Source of the DNA: Palleronia sp. LCG004
GTDB lineage: Bacteria > Pseudomonadota > Alphaproteobacteria > Rhodobacterales > Rhodobacteraceae
Assembly: GCF_032931615.1 (NCBI RefSeq)
Contig: NZ_CP136759.1
Span: forward strand, 682,001 to 746,000
DNA length: 64,000 nt
Reading direction: 5' to 3'
Part shown: positions 21,616 through 30,935 of the stretch, piece by piece
Numbering within the stretch: the stretch's first letter is position 1
Layout: each line of letters opens with the position of its first letter
The notes under the pieces: model-generated
What the model was told of the DNA's origin: nothing
Seen by the model: the letters and a program-made list of their open reading frames with translations, nothing else
The model's database searches: none
Program-made: the position numbers and the translations under genes

Positions 21616-22910
21616 TCAGGCATTCTCGTCCTGCTTCGCCGTTTCCTGTTTCGCAGTCTTGAAGCGGCTGACGGGACGGGCGAGGCCGAGGTTCTCGCGC
21701 AGGGTCTTGCCGGTATACTCGGTCCGGAAGACGCCGCGTTTCTGCAGTTCCGGCACGACCAGCGACGTGAAGTCCTTGAGATACGAGCCCTGCACCGGCG
21801 ACATGATGATGAAGCCGTCGCCTGCACCTTCGTCGATCCAATGCTGCATCTTGTCGGCGACCTCTACCGGATCGCCCAGGAACAGCGTGTGAGAGCTTTG
21901 CGCGGCCCAGTGCTGGATCATCTGGCGCAGGGTCAGACGATCCTCGAGGATCAGCTTGCGCGCCACGGAATAGATCGCCTTGGAGGCATTGGATGCCTGC
22001 TGTACGCGGTCCTCCGGGACCGGCTCGTCCAGGTCGAGGCCCGAGAAGTCCACGCCCGTCATGAACATCTGCAGCAGGCTGAGGCCAGCGTCGGGATGCA
22101 GCGAGTCCGACAATGCATCGAGCTTGGCCTGTGCCTCCGCATGGGTTTTCCCGACATAGACCGGGATGCCGGGGAGGATCTTCAGGTCGTCGGGGTCGCG
22201 GCCATACTTTGCCATGCGACCTTTGACGTCCGCATAGAACGCCTTGGCGTCTTCCAGCGACGAGCCCACGGAGAAGATCACCTCGGCGGTTCGTGCGGCC
22301 AGTTCCCTGCCTGCGTCGGAGCCGCCCGCCTGCACGATCACCGGGTGCCCCTGCGGCGGCCGTGCCATGTTCAGGGGGCCGCGCACCTTGAAGTGGGCCC
22401 CTTCGTGGTCCAGCTGATGCAGTCGATCCGGCGCGAAATAGTACCCGCTCTCCTTGTCGGCCACGAAGGCGTCATCGTCGTAGCTATCCCAGAGGCCCTT
22501 GACCACGTCGAGGAATTCGTCGGCCTTCTCGTAGCGGATTGAATGGGGCTCCAACCCGTCCTGACCGTAATTGTACGACGTCGCCAGATGGTCGGACGTC
22601 ACCACGTTCCATGCCGCCCGCCCGCCGGAGAGGTGGTCGAGCGACGCGAACATGCGCGCGAGGTTGTAAGGCTCGGTAAAGCTGGTGGAGGCCGTGGCGG
22701 CCAAGCCCAGATGCGAGGTCTGAGTTGCCAGCGCCGAAAGCAGCGTCAGGGGTTCCAGCCGGTTCATCGAATTGGTCCAGCGGGCGCTTGCCTCGAACGG
22801 ACCAGGGGCCACGGCAGGGCTGTCCGCGATGAAGAGAAAATCCATGCAGCCCGCTTCGGCTGTTTGCGCGACATCGGTCCAATGCGCGAGCGAGGTCGCC
22901 GCATCCGCGG
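21616..22910 (-). pseudogene. NtaA/SnaA/DszA-family FMN-dependent monooxygenase, 5' end removed by IS
   Basis: The reading frame matches flavin-dependent monooxygenases of the NtaA/SnaA/DszA (LLM) family over nearly the whole length. Motifs include FLFIADSPAV, LSGGRAAWNVVTSDHLATSYNYG and GHPVIVQAGGSDAGRELAARTAEVIFS. The first part of the family domain (about 30 residues, with the first beta strand) is missing, because the IS element begins at 22911. The frame continues into the IS and then means nothing. The missing 5' end is not found beyond the IS. Members oxidise nitrilotriacetate, streptogramins or organosulfur compounds; beside a polar amino acid importer it recalls the Bacillus ytmI-type S-alkylcysteine cluster. 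Confidence 0.85.
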
Positions 22911-23963
22911 GGCGTTGTTGCAGAACTCTGTCTGCGGGCGATTCACAGCGTGAATCCAGTTGGTTAGACGGGCTGCATGAGCAAGCCTTCCCCCGCCCGC
23001 TACCGCACGACGAACTGGTCCAGCTACAACGCTGCCTTGCGCAAGCGCGGCTCAATGCTGATCTGGATAGACCGGGAGATGGCTTGGCTGGCGCCGCATA
23101 AAGGTCGGCTCGGACGTCCACCCGTCTTCTCAGATGCCGCTATCCAGTTTTGTCTGTCGGTCAAAGTTCTCTTCAAGCTGCCCTTGCGACAGACCGCCGG
23201 TATGGTGGCCAGCCTGCTCCGGTTGGCGGGGCTGAACTGGTCCGTCCCCGACTTCAGCACCCTGTGCCGCAGGCAAAAGACCTTGGCGGTCCAGATCCCG
23301 TATCGCTGCTCCGATGGCCCGCTCAACTTGCTCGTGGATAGCACGGGCATCAAGTTCCTCGGCGACGGTGAGTGGCAGGCGCGCAAGCATGGCGCCCAAG
23401 GCCGTCGTCAGTGGCGCAAGGTGCATCTCGCCATGGATACGGCCACTTCCGACATCCGGGCCGTCGAGTTCACTCCAAGCCGCGATGGCGACAGCCCGAT
23501 CCTACCCGAGCTACTCGGCCAGATCCCCGAGGACGAGCAGATCGGCACGGTGACCGCCGACGGTGCCTACGACACACGTCGCTGCCATGCTGCTATCGCC
23601 GACCGGCAAGCCACACCGATCATCCCGATCCGGAGAAACGGGCGCGCCTGGAAGGAAGACGGCCCGGCAGCGAAGGCGCGGAACGAGACGCTGCGCGCCA
23701 CGAAGCATTACGGCAGAGCATTCTGGAAGTACTGGACCGGATACCACGCACGCAGCCGCGTGGAGGCGAAAATGCGATGCCTCAAAGCATTCGGCGAACG
23801 CATAGCCGCAAGAGACCCTGACCGCCAAACCGCCGAGATCCACATTCGCGTCGCACTCATGAACCGCTTCAATGCCCTCGGCACTGCCGAGATCGTTCGC
23901 GTCGCATAACCTCAGCGGGGGAAGGGGAAGTCATGCCTCAAGCGTGAGTTCTGCAACAATGCC
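22911..23963 (+). mobile_element. IS5-family (IS903 group) insertion sequence
   Basis: The 1053-bp element is bounded by 18-bp terminal inverted repeats: GGCGTTGTTGCAGAACTC at 22911-22928, and the complement of GGCATTGTTGCAGAACTC at 23946-23963 (17 of 18 match). IR sequence, length and transposase fit the IS903 group. That group makes 9-bp target duplications, but the flanks differ: CATCCGCGG on the left, ATTGTCTTC on the right. The two sides were therefore not one target, and a deletion or rearrangement has occurred at this copy. The left end cuts a monooxygenase gene and the right end cuts a primase-helicase gene. Confidence 0.93.
22977..23909 (+). CDS. IS5-family transposase (IS903 type)
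   Basis: The 310-residue DDE transposase fills the element. The N-terminus YRTTNWSSYNAALRKRGSMLIWID is the IS903-type start. The catalytic residues are visible in LLVDSTGIK (first D), TADGAYDTRR (second D) and RSRVEAKMRCLK (E). The frame is intact from ATG 22977 to TAA, so the element may still be active. Confidence 0.95.
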   Translation: MSKPSPARYRTTNWSSYNAALRKRGSMLIWIDREMAWLAPHKGRLGRPPVFSDAAIQFCLSVKVLFKLPLRQTAGMVASLLRLAGLNWSVPDFSTLCRRQKTLAVQIPYRCSDGPLNLLVDSTGIKFLGDGEWQARKHGAQGRRQWRKVHLAMDTATSDIRAVEFTPSRDGDSPILPELLGQIPEDEQIGTVTADGAYDTRRCHAAIADRQATPIIPIRRNGRAWKEDGPAAKARNETLRATKHYGRAFWKYWTGYHARSRVEAKMRCLKAFGERIAARDPDRQTAEIHIRVALMNRFNALGTAEIVRVA

Positions 23964-26267
23964 ATTGTCTTCCCAAAAAGATTTACTGCCTGTTCGGTCA
24001 TAAACTTGAGTCACAATGCCCTTCTGCTCAATCGCGACACGGTGAAACTCAACTGGACCGACCAACCGCGTCAGCAGCTGAGGATCCGCAGTCGCGTCGA
24101 GCAGCAATAGGCTCGCCTCATCGGGTATTTCTAACGGCCGCGCTTGGCTTACGATGATGTCATCGGTATCTGGGTCGTATGTCACGCGCTCCAAGTTATC
24201 GCGAGTTCCAAGGCGCAGTTCCTGTTTCAGTACGTCGAGCAAAGCAGAAAGCGCACGGTATGGGCCATTCGGTTTCAACTGCAATTCCGTTGATCTTCGT
24301 GGGTCAAACTTTACCCTCGGCTCAAAGGAAGAGAGATCTACTTTGTTTAGCTGTGGTATGCCAATACCAGCTTTGCGAAGATTATGTAATGCCGGGCCGC
24401 CGTCAACGATGGCGTGATAAACCAACTTGCCTAGATCCGGCGCATCGTTGTTCACAAGACTCTGACGTACGATATTGGATTTAATGCTAACGGTTTCAAC
24501 TGAACCCATTAAGAACGCCTCGTCGACTATGACAATGTTGGGCGGCGGCTGGAGGCGATTTCTTCTAAGGAATAGATATGCGTGCGGGAACAAAAATACC
24601 TTATTGACGACTCTCGTTACAGGATCATCAAGTCCAAACTGAAGAATGTACGGGCAATCCCTAAAAAACTCGCACCTTTCAAGGCTTTCGCCAGAATCGC
24701 CACCCCCTTCGCAGGCATTCTTAAAAACCGATAGACCAGCGCGCTCCAACGAGCGAACATACTCATGCCGCTGGCAAAGAACCCGAAGGTTGCCCTTCGT
24801 CCCGCCCGTTCGGGGAAGAACGTGCACTACCTCCGCGTTCACCTGAAGGTCCGCAAGCTGCCTCTCATAATCAGCAACCATTTCGTGGTTTGGAGCATAG
24901 ATTTCGACGACCACCCCAACCTGATCTGAAAGATACCTACAGAGCTGTTCAACCGTTTGATATGTTTTTCCAGCGCCCATCGTAACACGGAGTGCAACAC
25001 GGGGAGCATTAGCTTGGTCGTCAAAATACTCCTCAAGAACCTCTTCCAGCTTGGCGGTTCCAGTTTCTTTGTCTACCGTGGAAATTTTGTGGTACGGTTC
25101 AGAGGCTGGGTAAAGCATAGTATTACTGGTGCGGCCGGTAAATGAATAGGTACCTGCGTCTAAATCAGCCTTACGACGTATAGCCTCCAGAAAAGCGTCC
25201 CGCTCGGTCCACTTGCCATCCGTTGTATCTGCATCGGCAGTAAATATCTCCCATGTGCGCTTTGCGATTTCGTCGGCAGTGGGTGGTCTAGTGACATGTC
25301 TATCTTGAACGAGCTGTGTAGTCGCTATGTTCGAACACATCAGAAGAAACCGCTCCCGACCGTCGACGACCTTCCTGCTCAACGGATCTCGGACGATACC
25401 TTGTCGGTCCGAAGGAGACGCAACGCCCGTCACTTTCGAGACTCGTTTGCGTACACGTAAGCCAAGGTTTAGATTGTCAGGCACGCAAACTTCAGAACGT
25501 TTCTCAAAGTAATCATAGAACCCAGAGCGCTGAGGTAATGGGTCATCTTCCAGGTATTCGAAAACGGGATCGGCCGTAAAGTGAGGTTGGACGGCGTTAA
25601 AGATCGCATGATCCACCGGATAGCCATCAAGCCATACTTTCAGTTCGGCGTCGCTAACGGCGCGGTTGAGCCAAAACCACAGATGCACGCGGATGCTGCC
25701 CGGCTTAACGCACATTGAAGCCGAAAACTGATAGTAGAAACTAACGCCGTGGAAACTAGCGGGGAGGTTGGAAACCACGCGAGAAAGAATCGCATCCGTG
25801 TTCTCCGATACGCTACTAAGCTCGGCAGGCAGATCGATGCTGTCAATGTCGAGCATGCACCAATGTCGCTTCGTTGGTTGGAAATATGCCGTTTGTGATG
25901 CGGTTTGCCTCATGGTCCTTGTAACTTGTTTCTCGTCCAGGCCCGCACACTGGGCCCCTCTGATCACCATACAATCGCTTTGTGTCTCAAGAGATGAAAG
26001 TGCTTCCCCGAGGCTTCGTAGACATCGAACGGGGATAGTTTCCGAACAAAAGTATTTCGGCATGGTGATCTGTCGAGAAACTAGTCTTCCGTCTTCACCG
26101 CGTCTGAAATACTTTGTAAGCGCAATACCGTTTGCAGACCGTAATAGCGTCAAATAATCTTCGCTCATGTTTATCGCGCGCCTTCGAATTTGTCTTCCTA
26201 TGATTTGTTGCCCTGTCGTGAAACGATTCGCAAGGGTCCATTTCAAAAACAATTCGTCTTGATTCAC
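23931..26267 (-). CDS. Primase-helicase of a mobile element, C-terminus cut by IS
   Basis: An archaeo-eukaryotic-type primase domain comes first: the metal motif LDID (D140, D142), GSIRVHLWFWLNR with H195, and VDHAIFNAVQPHFTADPVFE with D219. A helicase ATPase follows, with Walker A GAGKT at 431-435, NIVIVDEAF with DEAF near 582-585 and LLLLDATAD near 720-728. A cysteine cluster (C498, C519, C532, C538) between the ATPase motifs may bind Fe-S or zinc. The last ten residues, GIVAELTLEA, and the stop are encoded by the IS inverted repeat. The second RecA-like domain is therefore missing and helicase activity is doubtful. The start is GTG 26267, or ATG 26168 (MSEDYLTLLRS). Such proteins replicate plasmids and integrative elements. 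Codon use is AT-richer than the chromosome. Confidence 0.75.
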   Translation of the reverse strand: MNQDELFLKWTLANRFTTGQQIIGRQIRRRAINMSEDYLTLLRSANGIALTKYFRRGEDGRLVSRQITMPKYFCSETIPVRCLRSLGEALSSLETQSDCMVIRGAQCAGLDEKQVTRTMRQTASQTAYFQPTKRHWCMLDIDSIDLPAELSSVSENTDAILSRVVSNLPASFHGVSFYYQFSASMCVKPGSIRVHLWFWLNRAVSDAELKVWLDGYPVDHAIFNAVQPHFTADPVFEYLEDDPLPQRSGFYDYFEKRSEVCVPDNLNLGLRVRKRVSKVTGVASPSDRQGIVRDPLSRKVVDGRERFLLMCSNIATTQLVQDRHVTRPPTADEIAKRTWEIFTADADTTDGKWTERDAFLEAIRRKADLDAGTYSFTGRTSNTMLYPASEPYHKISTVDKETGTAKLEEVLEEYFDDQANAPRVALRVTMGAGKTYQTVEQLCRYLSDQVGVVVEIYAPNHEMVADYERQLADLQVNAEVVHVLPRTGGTKGNLRVLCQRHEYVRSLERAGLSVFKNACEGGGDSGESLERCEFFRDCPYILQFGLDDPVTRVVNKVFLFPHAYLFLRRNRLQPPPNIVIVDEAFLMGSVETVSIKSNIVRQSLVNNDAPDLGKLVYHAIVDGGPALHNLRKAGIGIPQLNKVDLSSFEPRVKFDPRRSTELQLKPNGPYRALSALLDVLKQELRLGTRDNLERVTYDPDTDDIIVSQARPLEIPDEASLLLLDATADPQLLTRLVGPVEFHRVAIEQKGIVTQVYDRTGSKSFWEDNGIVAELTLEA

Positions 26268-26516
26268 GCGTCTCTTCGTGCCTACGGCGGCGACTCACTC
26301 CATCCCGGGCGAAATCTAATTACAGAATATTCTTAGTGGTACAACAATTGGGCGGCAAATCTCCTTGAATTAATCTTGGAAAATAATGATGTCATTATAC
26401 GGAGACCCACTGCTTTCCGGATCTGGCTGGGGCGTTATCAAAGATGTTCGCCTAGAATGGTTGGATATGGGTGATTGAAACCTGTTAAGCAGGCTTCCGC
26501 TAAGATGTGTGTTTTC

Positions 26517-26615
26517 GCGGGGCTTTGAAGCCCAGCCGCAGAGTTGTTCTTAAAGGGACAGGGTCCTATATATACTTATAGGATCTTGTCCCCTTAGTGG
26601 GATTTTAAGATCCCG
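26517..26615 (+). other. Array of three hairpins in the island spacer
   Basis: Three stem-loops follow each other. The first is GGGCTT/AAGCCC at 26520-26533. The second is a long stem of about 18 bp, arms 26553-26570 and 26577-26595, with a six-base loop, one bulge and two G-U pairs. The third is GGGATT/GATCCC at 26599-26614. The G-U pairs favour an RNA structure on the plus strand. Function is unknown. Confidence 0.5.
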
Positions 26616-27196
26616 CAGCCGACAAATCGTTAAGTTTGCTTCCGGGCCGCCGATACATATACCGTCTCCCCCCTCTGGTTTCTGGGTTTGTCACATTGGA
26701 TCTGCATCTTCAAAGAGGCTAGACCCGCTCTTGGACCTAATCTTGGCTCTGTTTTGTGCTGAGCTAGTTGACGGGCGAAAATACTAATCACCGGGCGTGA
26801 TCATATACGGTAACGGGTAGGGGGTGGGGTGGCACCTGCCCCGGGGTATGGAGCGGCTACATTCAGTCAGGTAGCGCCGTAGACAGTGCTTTAAATCGTT
26901 CAGAAAGTAGGGATGGTAGCCATCGCTGATCGTTGACCCTCGGACACTCGCTCAAAGCCTCTACGCGTCAGTCCCAGATCAAACCTTCAAGATGCATACC
27001 GTAACCTGGAGACTGAAAGATCGAACCGACTTACCTTCGTGGAGATCTCGCCACCAAGCGACCCTCACCGGCCGTATAACAAACCGTAGTACAAGATACG
27101 CCTGTTGACCCATCCTAGAAGATCACGATACGCCTTGTTTTGCTGGAGCGTATGACGCCGGTAGTGCCTGTAGGAGGAACACAACAGCGAAAACCC

Positions 27197-27284
27197 TCCG
27201 CCCCCGGGCACCACCTAAATCTCTAAGTCATTGATACGCAACAGCTTCAGGAGCAAGCTACACAAAGCGTATAACATGCTGGAG
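27197..27284 (+). repeat. Inverted att-like copy of the tRNA-Phe 3' end and integrase leader
   Basis: These 88 bases match the reverse complement of 32521-32608 at 87 positions (the mismatch is in AAGCG versus AGGCG). The copy contains the last 17 bases of tRNA-Phe including CCA, the spacer and the first three integrase codons (ATGCTGGAG). Similarity stops abruptly at both ends. It is in opposite orientation to the copy at the tRNA. Confidence 0.9.
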
Positions 27285-27380
27285 GTCCAGCCGACGCGAA
27301 GCGGCGTAGTTCGTTGCCTTAGTTCAGCATGTATTTAAATATACTGGTCATACTATAGAAGTTTTGGGAGCATTCGAGCT

Positions 27381-30300
27381 TTGACATCACCCGTAAATCT
27401 GAACGTACTCCATTTAAGTGACCTTCACTACAAATCCGATCGCGCGCATGATCAGGGTGTTGTGATCAGCGCCCTTCTTGAAGATATTGGACGGCAATCA
27501 TCGCTGATCGGACCACCTGATCTGATAGTATTCTCTGGTGATTTAGTGCACTCGGCAGATGATAATCGGGCGTACGAAAATCTCTTTGATGCTTTTATAG
27601 AGCCCTTGCTACAGAAAACAAATTGTGACTTCACACGCTTGTTTCTCTGCCCTGGAAATCACGATCTCAGCAGAAAACAACTTATTAAAAACAAGGAACT
27701 TCAAGGTTATATCGAAAGCTCTTGCGAAACCCGCGAGCAGCTAAACGAACACTACCTGAATGGTTCCGCCCAGAAGCTGGCCAAGGAGAAATTTAACGAT
27801 TTTTTCGATTTTGCTGAGTTCTTCGATCCAGAGGGAGAATTGTACAGAGACGAAATAGTTTCCGTGTACGAAATTGAAGACCTGAGCTTAACAATAATCA
27901 ATCTAAACACAGCTTGGCTTGGTCGTGGCGGAATTGAAAATGTGAGCGATCTTCAGAAGCTTGCAGTACCTGAAGCAGCGCTTACTAAGGCATTGGCTGT
28001 AGTAAACGACGAATTCTTCACAATCGTTAATTTCCATCACCCATTAAACTGGCATATGGAGCATTCTTCGCAAGATTTTCAAGATTTAGTGCGAAGTAAG
28101 GTAAATTTATTTCTTTGCGGTCACGTCCACGACCCCAGACCAATGGTTGCGGTAGGCCAATCAGGAGGAACTATTCATAATCAGTCCGGCGCGCTGTACA
28201 CATGGAGGAAAGATAGATATCTCGGCTATTCGAATTTTCGTATTTCGCCGAGGGCTAAACTTACTGAGCTAACGTGGCGCTCCTACTTTGACCGACGACG
28301 AACATTCGACATCGCGACAAATATTGATGATGGAACAGGCCGATATTATTCATCTGACGACGCTCGGATTCATTTTTCACGAATAATTGACGGAGCTCGA
28401 TCAGCATCTATATCAACGTGGATATCGGAAGAAGTTCTTCCTCCTTATCTCGATTCAGCTATCGAAAGTATTTTGGACAAGCCAACGTCGGAGCTGTTTG
28501 TAACTCCACCTTTATCTCGTCTGTTGCCGGCTAAGAGCATAGATGATGAAATTGAGGGGGCTATTATTGAGGAGGACGTGAGGCTCGAGGATATTATTGC
28601 TGACGAACAAAATTATATTATTGAATCGTATCCGGAACACGGGAAGACATCACTTTTAATTGAAATTTGTCGCCAAATCGCCACAAACGCGCAATTTGCG
28701 AATAACAGCCGCAAGGCTATTCCCATCCACTTACCCTTTAGCATTTTCGTCCCCGGAACTAAACGCGTTGAAAAGGCGATTCGTGACCGTCTTCCAGGCA
28801 CGCCTCCGGGATGTGACCTTGACGTTCTACTAAAGGAGGGCTGCTTTGCAATCTGCGTCGATGACGTGGTGTACGGTGACGCTAAGCGTATTAAAGAATT
28901 AAGAGATTTCGTTGGAAATTATAAAGCCAATCGCTTTATAATTACAGTTACAACATTCCGACATCACGAACGTTTAATTTCGAACGAGAACCTTGGCGCC
29001 CACTTTGAACACGTTCGGCTTCATCAGCTACGACGTCCTGACTTACGGAAGCTTATTCGGAAAATCGACGAGACGAATGGTTCAGAGGAAGAGCTTCTCA
29101 ATAGAGTTATAAAAGAACTTCGCGCCATCAACGTTCCGGCCACGCCATTAAATAGCTCGTTGCTTACCGATATCCTCTCTAGGGACAGCACATTTTCACC
29201 GTTGAATCGCCCATCGCTGATAGAGAGGTTCATCGAAACATTACTTAAAAAGAGGTCCATCGGAGAGGTCGAGAGAAAGAGATTCGACTTCCGAAACCAG
29301 GTTCATTATTTGGGCCACATCGCTGAGTATATGTGTCGGAGAAACTCGTATAAGCTAAGATCAGACGATTTATACAAGGTGACCCTGTCTTATCTTGAAA
29401 GCCTTGGCTTTAATTTCACTGCACGTGATATAATAGAGAATGCGATTAGCTCAAAGATCTTCACTGAAAATAAGTCCGACAATACGGTCTACTTTCGATT
29501 CAGGGCATTTCTTGAATTTTTTATAGCCTCGAAGATGCGAGACGACCCAGACTTCAGAGAATGGATTTTCGACGAAGATAGATATTTAAGTTATCTCAAT
29601 GAGATCGAATACTATTCTGGGCTTGAGAGAAATAACCTTAAACTTCTCCAGATCGTATCAAAACGGCACCTACAACATCATATAAGCATTTTTGGCGTAG
29701 AGTTTGACAATGTTGTCCAAAATAGTCAATTTAAATCGTTTCCTACATCTCTTGAAGGAAGTAAGAAATTCGCGGAGGAGTTAGCTGAGCAGTTAAAGGA
29801 AGCACCTCTTACGGCGGAGGAGCGGGACGAAGTACTGGATGCTGAAATTCCTCGGGATGCAGAAGGTCGGCAGGAGGTATTCCGTCCCTCACCTAAAGAT
29901 GCATCATCTAAGTATATGCTCTCGCTGTTCATGTATACTAATCTCGTGAAGAATACCGAGCTTATTGAGGATACCGAAAAGCGATACCATTTATCGTGTG
30001 TGCTTAGAAGTTGGTCATCTACTATTCTTGCGTCCTTCCTCTCAATTCCGAGTTTGGTAAAGAACAGAAAGATGACCATCAATGGTTTGACTTACATAGT
30101 TTCTTTCCCACTTGAGCTTTCCGATGAAGAAGTCGCTCGCAGGATAGCGTTAAACTTACCCAAGGAGATTGCTAGACTAATTCATCTTCTCGTCGGCACT
30201 GAGAAACTTGAGAATCAGTTGGGGCAAACTACTTCTATAGAGGCTGGAGAACCAAATGTTACCTCTTTTTTGCGTAGTGCTCTATATATTGATCTACAAT

Positions 30301-30587
30301 TGAGGGGTTGGTGGAGGGAACCCGGAAAATTTATAAGTTCTGTGCACGGAGATAACTTCTTTCAGGAGGTGATGTTGAGCAAGGCCGCTGATGTCTATAA
30401 GTTGGGTTCATTTAACAAGCAGGTAGGCAATGAGCTTGAAGATGAAATTGTTGAGACGTTCGCGCGTCTTTACGCACCGTCGCAAGCCGACATTCAGAAA
30501 ATCCGCAATCGAAAGAAAGCCAGCATGAGGCTAAATAAGAACATTCGGTCCATTAGGGCTAAGCTACCTGGGCAGGGTGATGATTAG
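27381..30587 (+). CDS. Metallophosphoesterase-STAND (NACHT-like) NTPase fusion, putative defence protein
   Basis: Residues 1 to about 275 are a calcineurin-like metallophosphoesterase with all metal motifs: D14-x-H16, GD at 53-54, GNHD at 92-95, FHH near 218 and GHVH at 247-250. Residues about 400-720 are a P-loop NTPase: Walker A region SYPEHGKT at 416-423 (first glycine replaced by serine), Walker B FAICVDD ending at D494-D495, FIITVTTF like the STAND sensor strand, and RFRAFLEFFIASKM like the NACHT helical motif. The remaining 350 residues have no repeats I recognise and could bind a trigger. STAND proteins with an N-terminal effector are known phage sensors (Avs, bNACHT); defence here is inferred. 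The start is TTG 27381 behind GGGAG. The gene is clearly AT-rich, alone on its strand, and inside an integrase-bearing island. Confidence 0.8.
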   Translation: MTSPVNLNVLHLSDLHYKSDRAHDQGVVISALLEDIGRQSSLIGPPDLIVFSGDLVHSADDNRAYENLFDAFIEPLLQKTNCDFTRLFLCPGNHDLSRKQLIKNKELQGYIESSCETREQLNEHYLNGSAQKLAKEKFNDFFDFAEFFDPEGELYRDEIVSVYEIEDLSLTIINLNTAWLGRGGIENVSDLQKLAVPEAALTKALAVVNDEFFTIVNFHHPLNWHMEHSSQDFQDLVRSKVNLFLCGHVHDPRPMVAVGQSGGTIHNQSGALYTWRKDRYLGYSNFRISPRAKLTELTWRSYFDRRRTFDIATNIDDGTGRYYSSDDARIHFSRIIDGARSASISTWISEEVLPPYLDSAIESILDKPTSELFVTPPLSRLLPAKSIDDEIEGAIIEEDVRLEDIIADEQNYIIESYPEHGKTSLLIEICRQIATNAQFANNSRKAIPIHLPFSIFVPGTKRVEKAIRDRLPGTPPGCDLDVLLKEGCFAICVDDVVYGDAKRIKELRDFVGNYKANRFIITVTTFRHHERLISNENLGAHFEHVRLHQLRRPDLRKLIRKIDETNGSEEELLNRVIKELRAINVPATPLNSSLLTDILSRDSTFSPLNRPSLIERFIETLLKKRSIGEVERKRFDFRNQVHYLGHIAEYMCRRNSYKLRSDDLYKVTLSYLESLGFNFTARDIIENAISSKIFTENKSDNTVYFRFRAFLEFFIASKMRDDPDFREWIFDEDRYLSYLNEIEYYSGLERNNLKLLQIVSKRHLQHHISIFGVEFDNVVQNSQFKSFPTSLEGSKKFAEELAEQLKEAPLTAEERDEVLDAEIPRDAEGRQEVFRPSPKDASSKYMLSLFMYTNLVKNTELIEDTEKRYHLSCVLRSWSSTILASFLSIPSLVKNRKMTINGLTYIVSFPLELSDEEVARRIALNLPKEIARLIHLLVGTEKLENQLGQTTSIEAGEPNVTSFLRSALYIDLQLRGWWREPGKFISSVHGDNFFQEVMLSKAADVYKLGSFNKQVGNELEDEIVETFARLYAPSQADIQKIRNRKKASMRLNKNIRSIRAKLPGQGDD

Positions 30588-30935
30588 ATGCCTTAGGCTC
30601 TTGCTCACTGTTTATATTGCACCATACAAGTATGTTTCGCTAGGCTATATCTTCCTAAAGCATACTTTTTATTTTTTCTTTCGAGGCTGACGAAAAAATA
30701 TAATTTAGTGGCAGTACTGGCCCGGTGAGATCGACGCCTACGCTTCGGTCAGTGGCTGAGATGATATCTAACTTCTCGTGACCGATGCAACTCACTGTTG
30801 ACCAGTCTTGCTATAATTAAAATTTGGCGCGATTATGATTCTTCAGATGTCTACATTGAAGTAAGCGAATGCAAAATAGAACTCCTCGCAACACCTCTCT
30901 TGACCATTGGCTTTTATGACCATTTTACAAGTTAT
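30588..30935. other. Gap of about 350 bases without a gene
   Basis: This AT-rich stretch follows the phosphoesterase-STAND gene. A 60-codon plus-strand frame at 30798-30980 has no start signal or family likeness and runs across the resolvase remnant, so I do not call it. Confidence 0.6.

Larger units (their letters stand above)
26268..27380. other. 1.1-kb divergent spacer with hairpin array
   Basis: No convincing coding region lies between the divergent primase-helicase and phosphoesterase-STAND genes. The stretch is AT-richer than the chromosome and carries a cluster of three hairpins near 26515-26615 and an 88-bp att-like copy at 27197-27284. It could hold promoters, a replication origin or a non-coding RNA; nothing proves any of these. 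Confidence 0.6.

Noticed and set aside
26640..27190. CRISPR array or iterons in the island spacer
   Set aside because: No repeat unit recurs at regular spacing; only hairpins and single motifs are visible.
27276..27338. A second integrase start at the inverted att-like copy (ATGCTGGAG...)
   Set aside because: The frame leaves integrase similarity after three codons and stops within 21 codons, so there is no second integrase gene.
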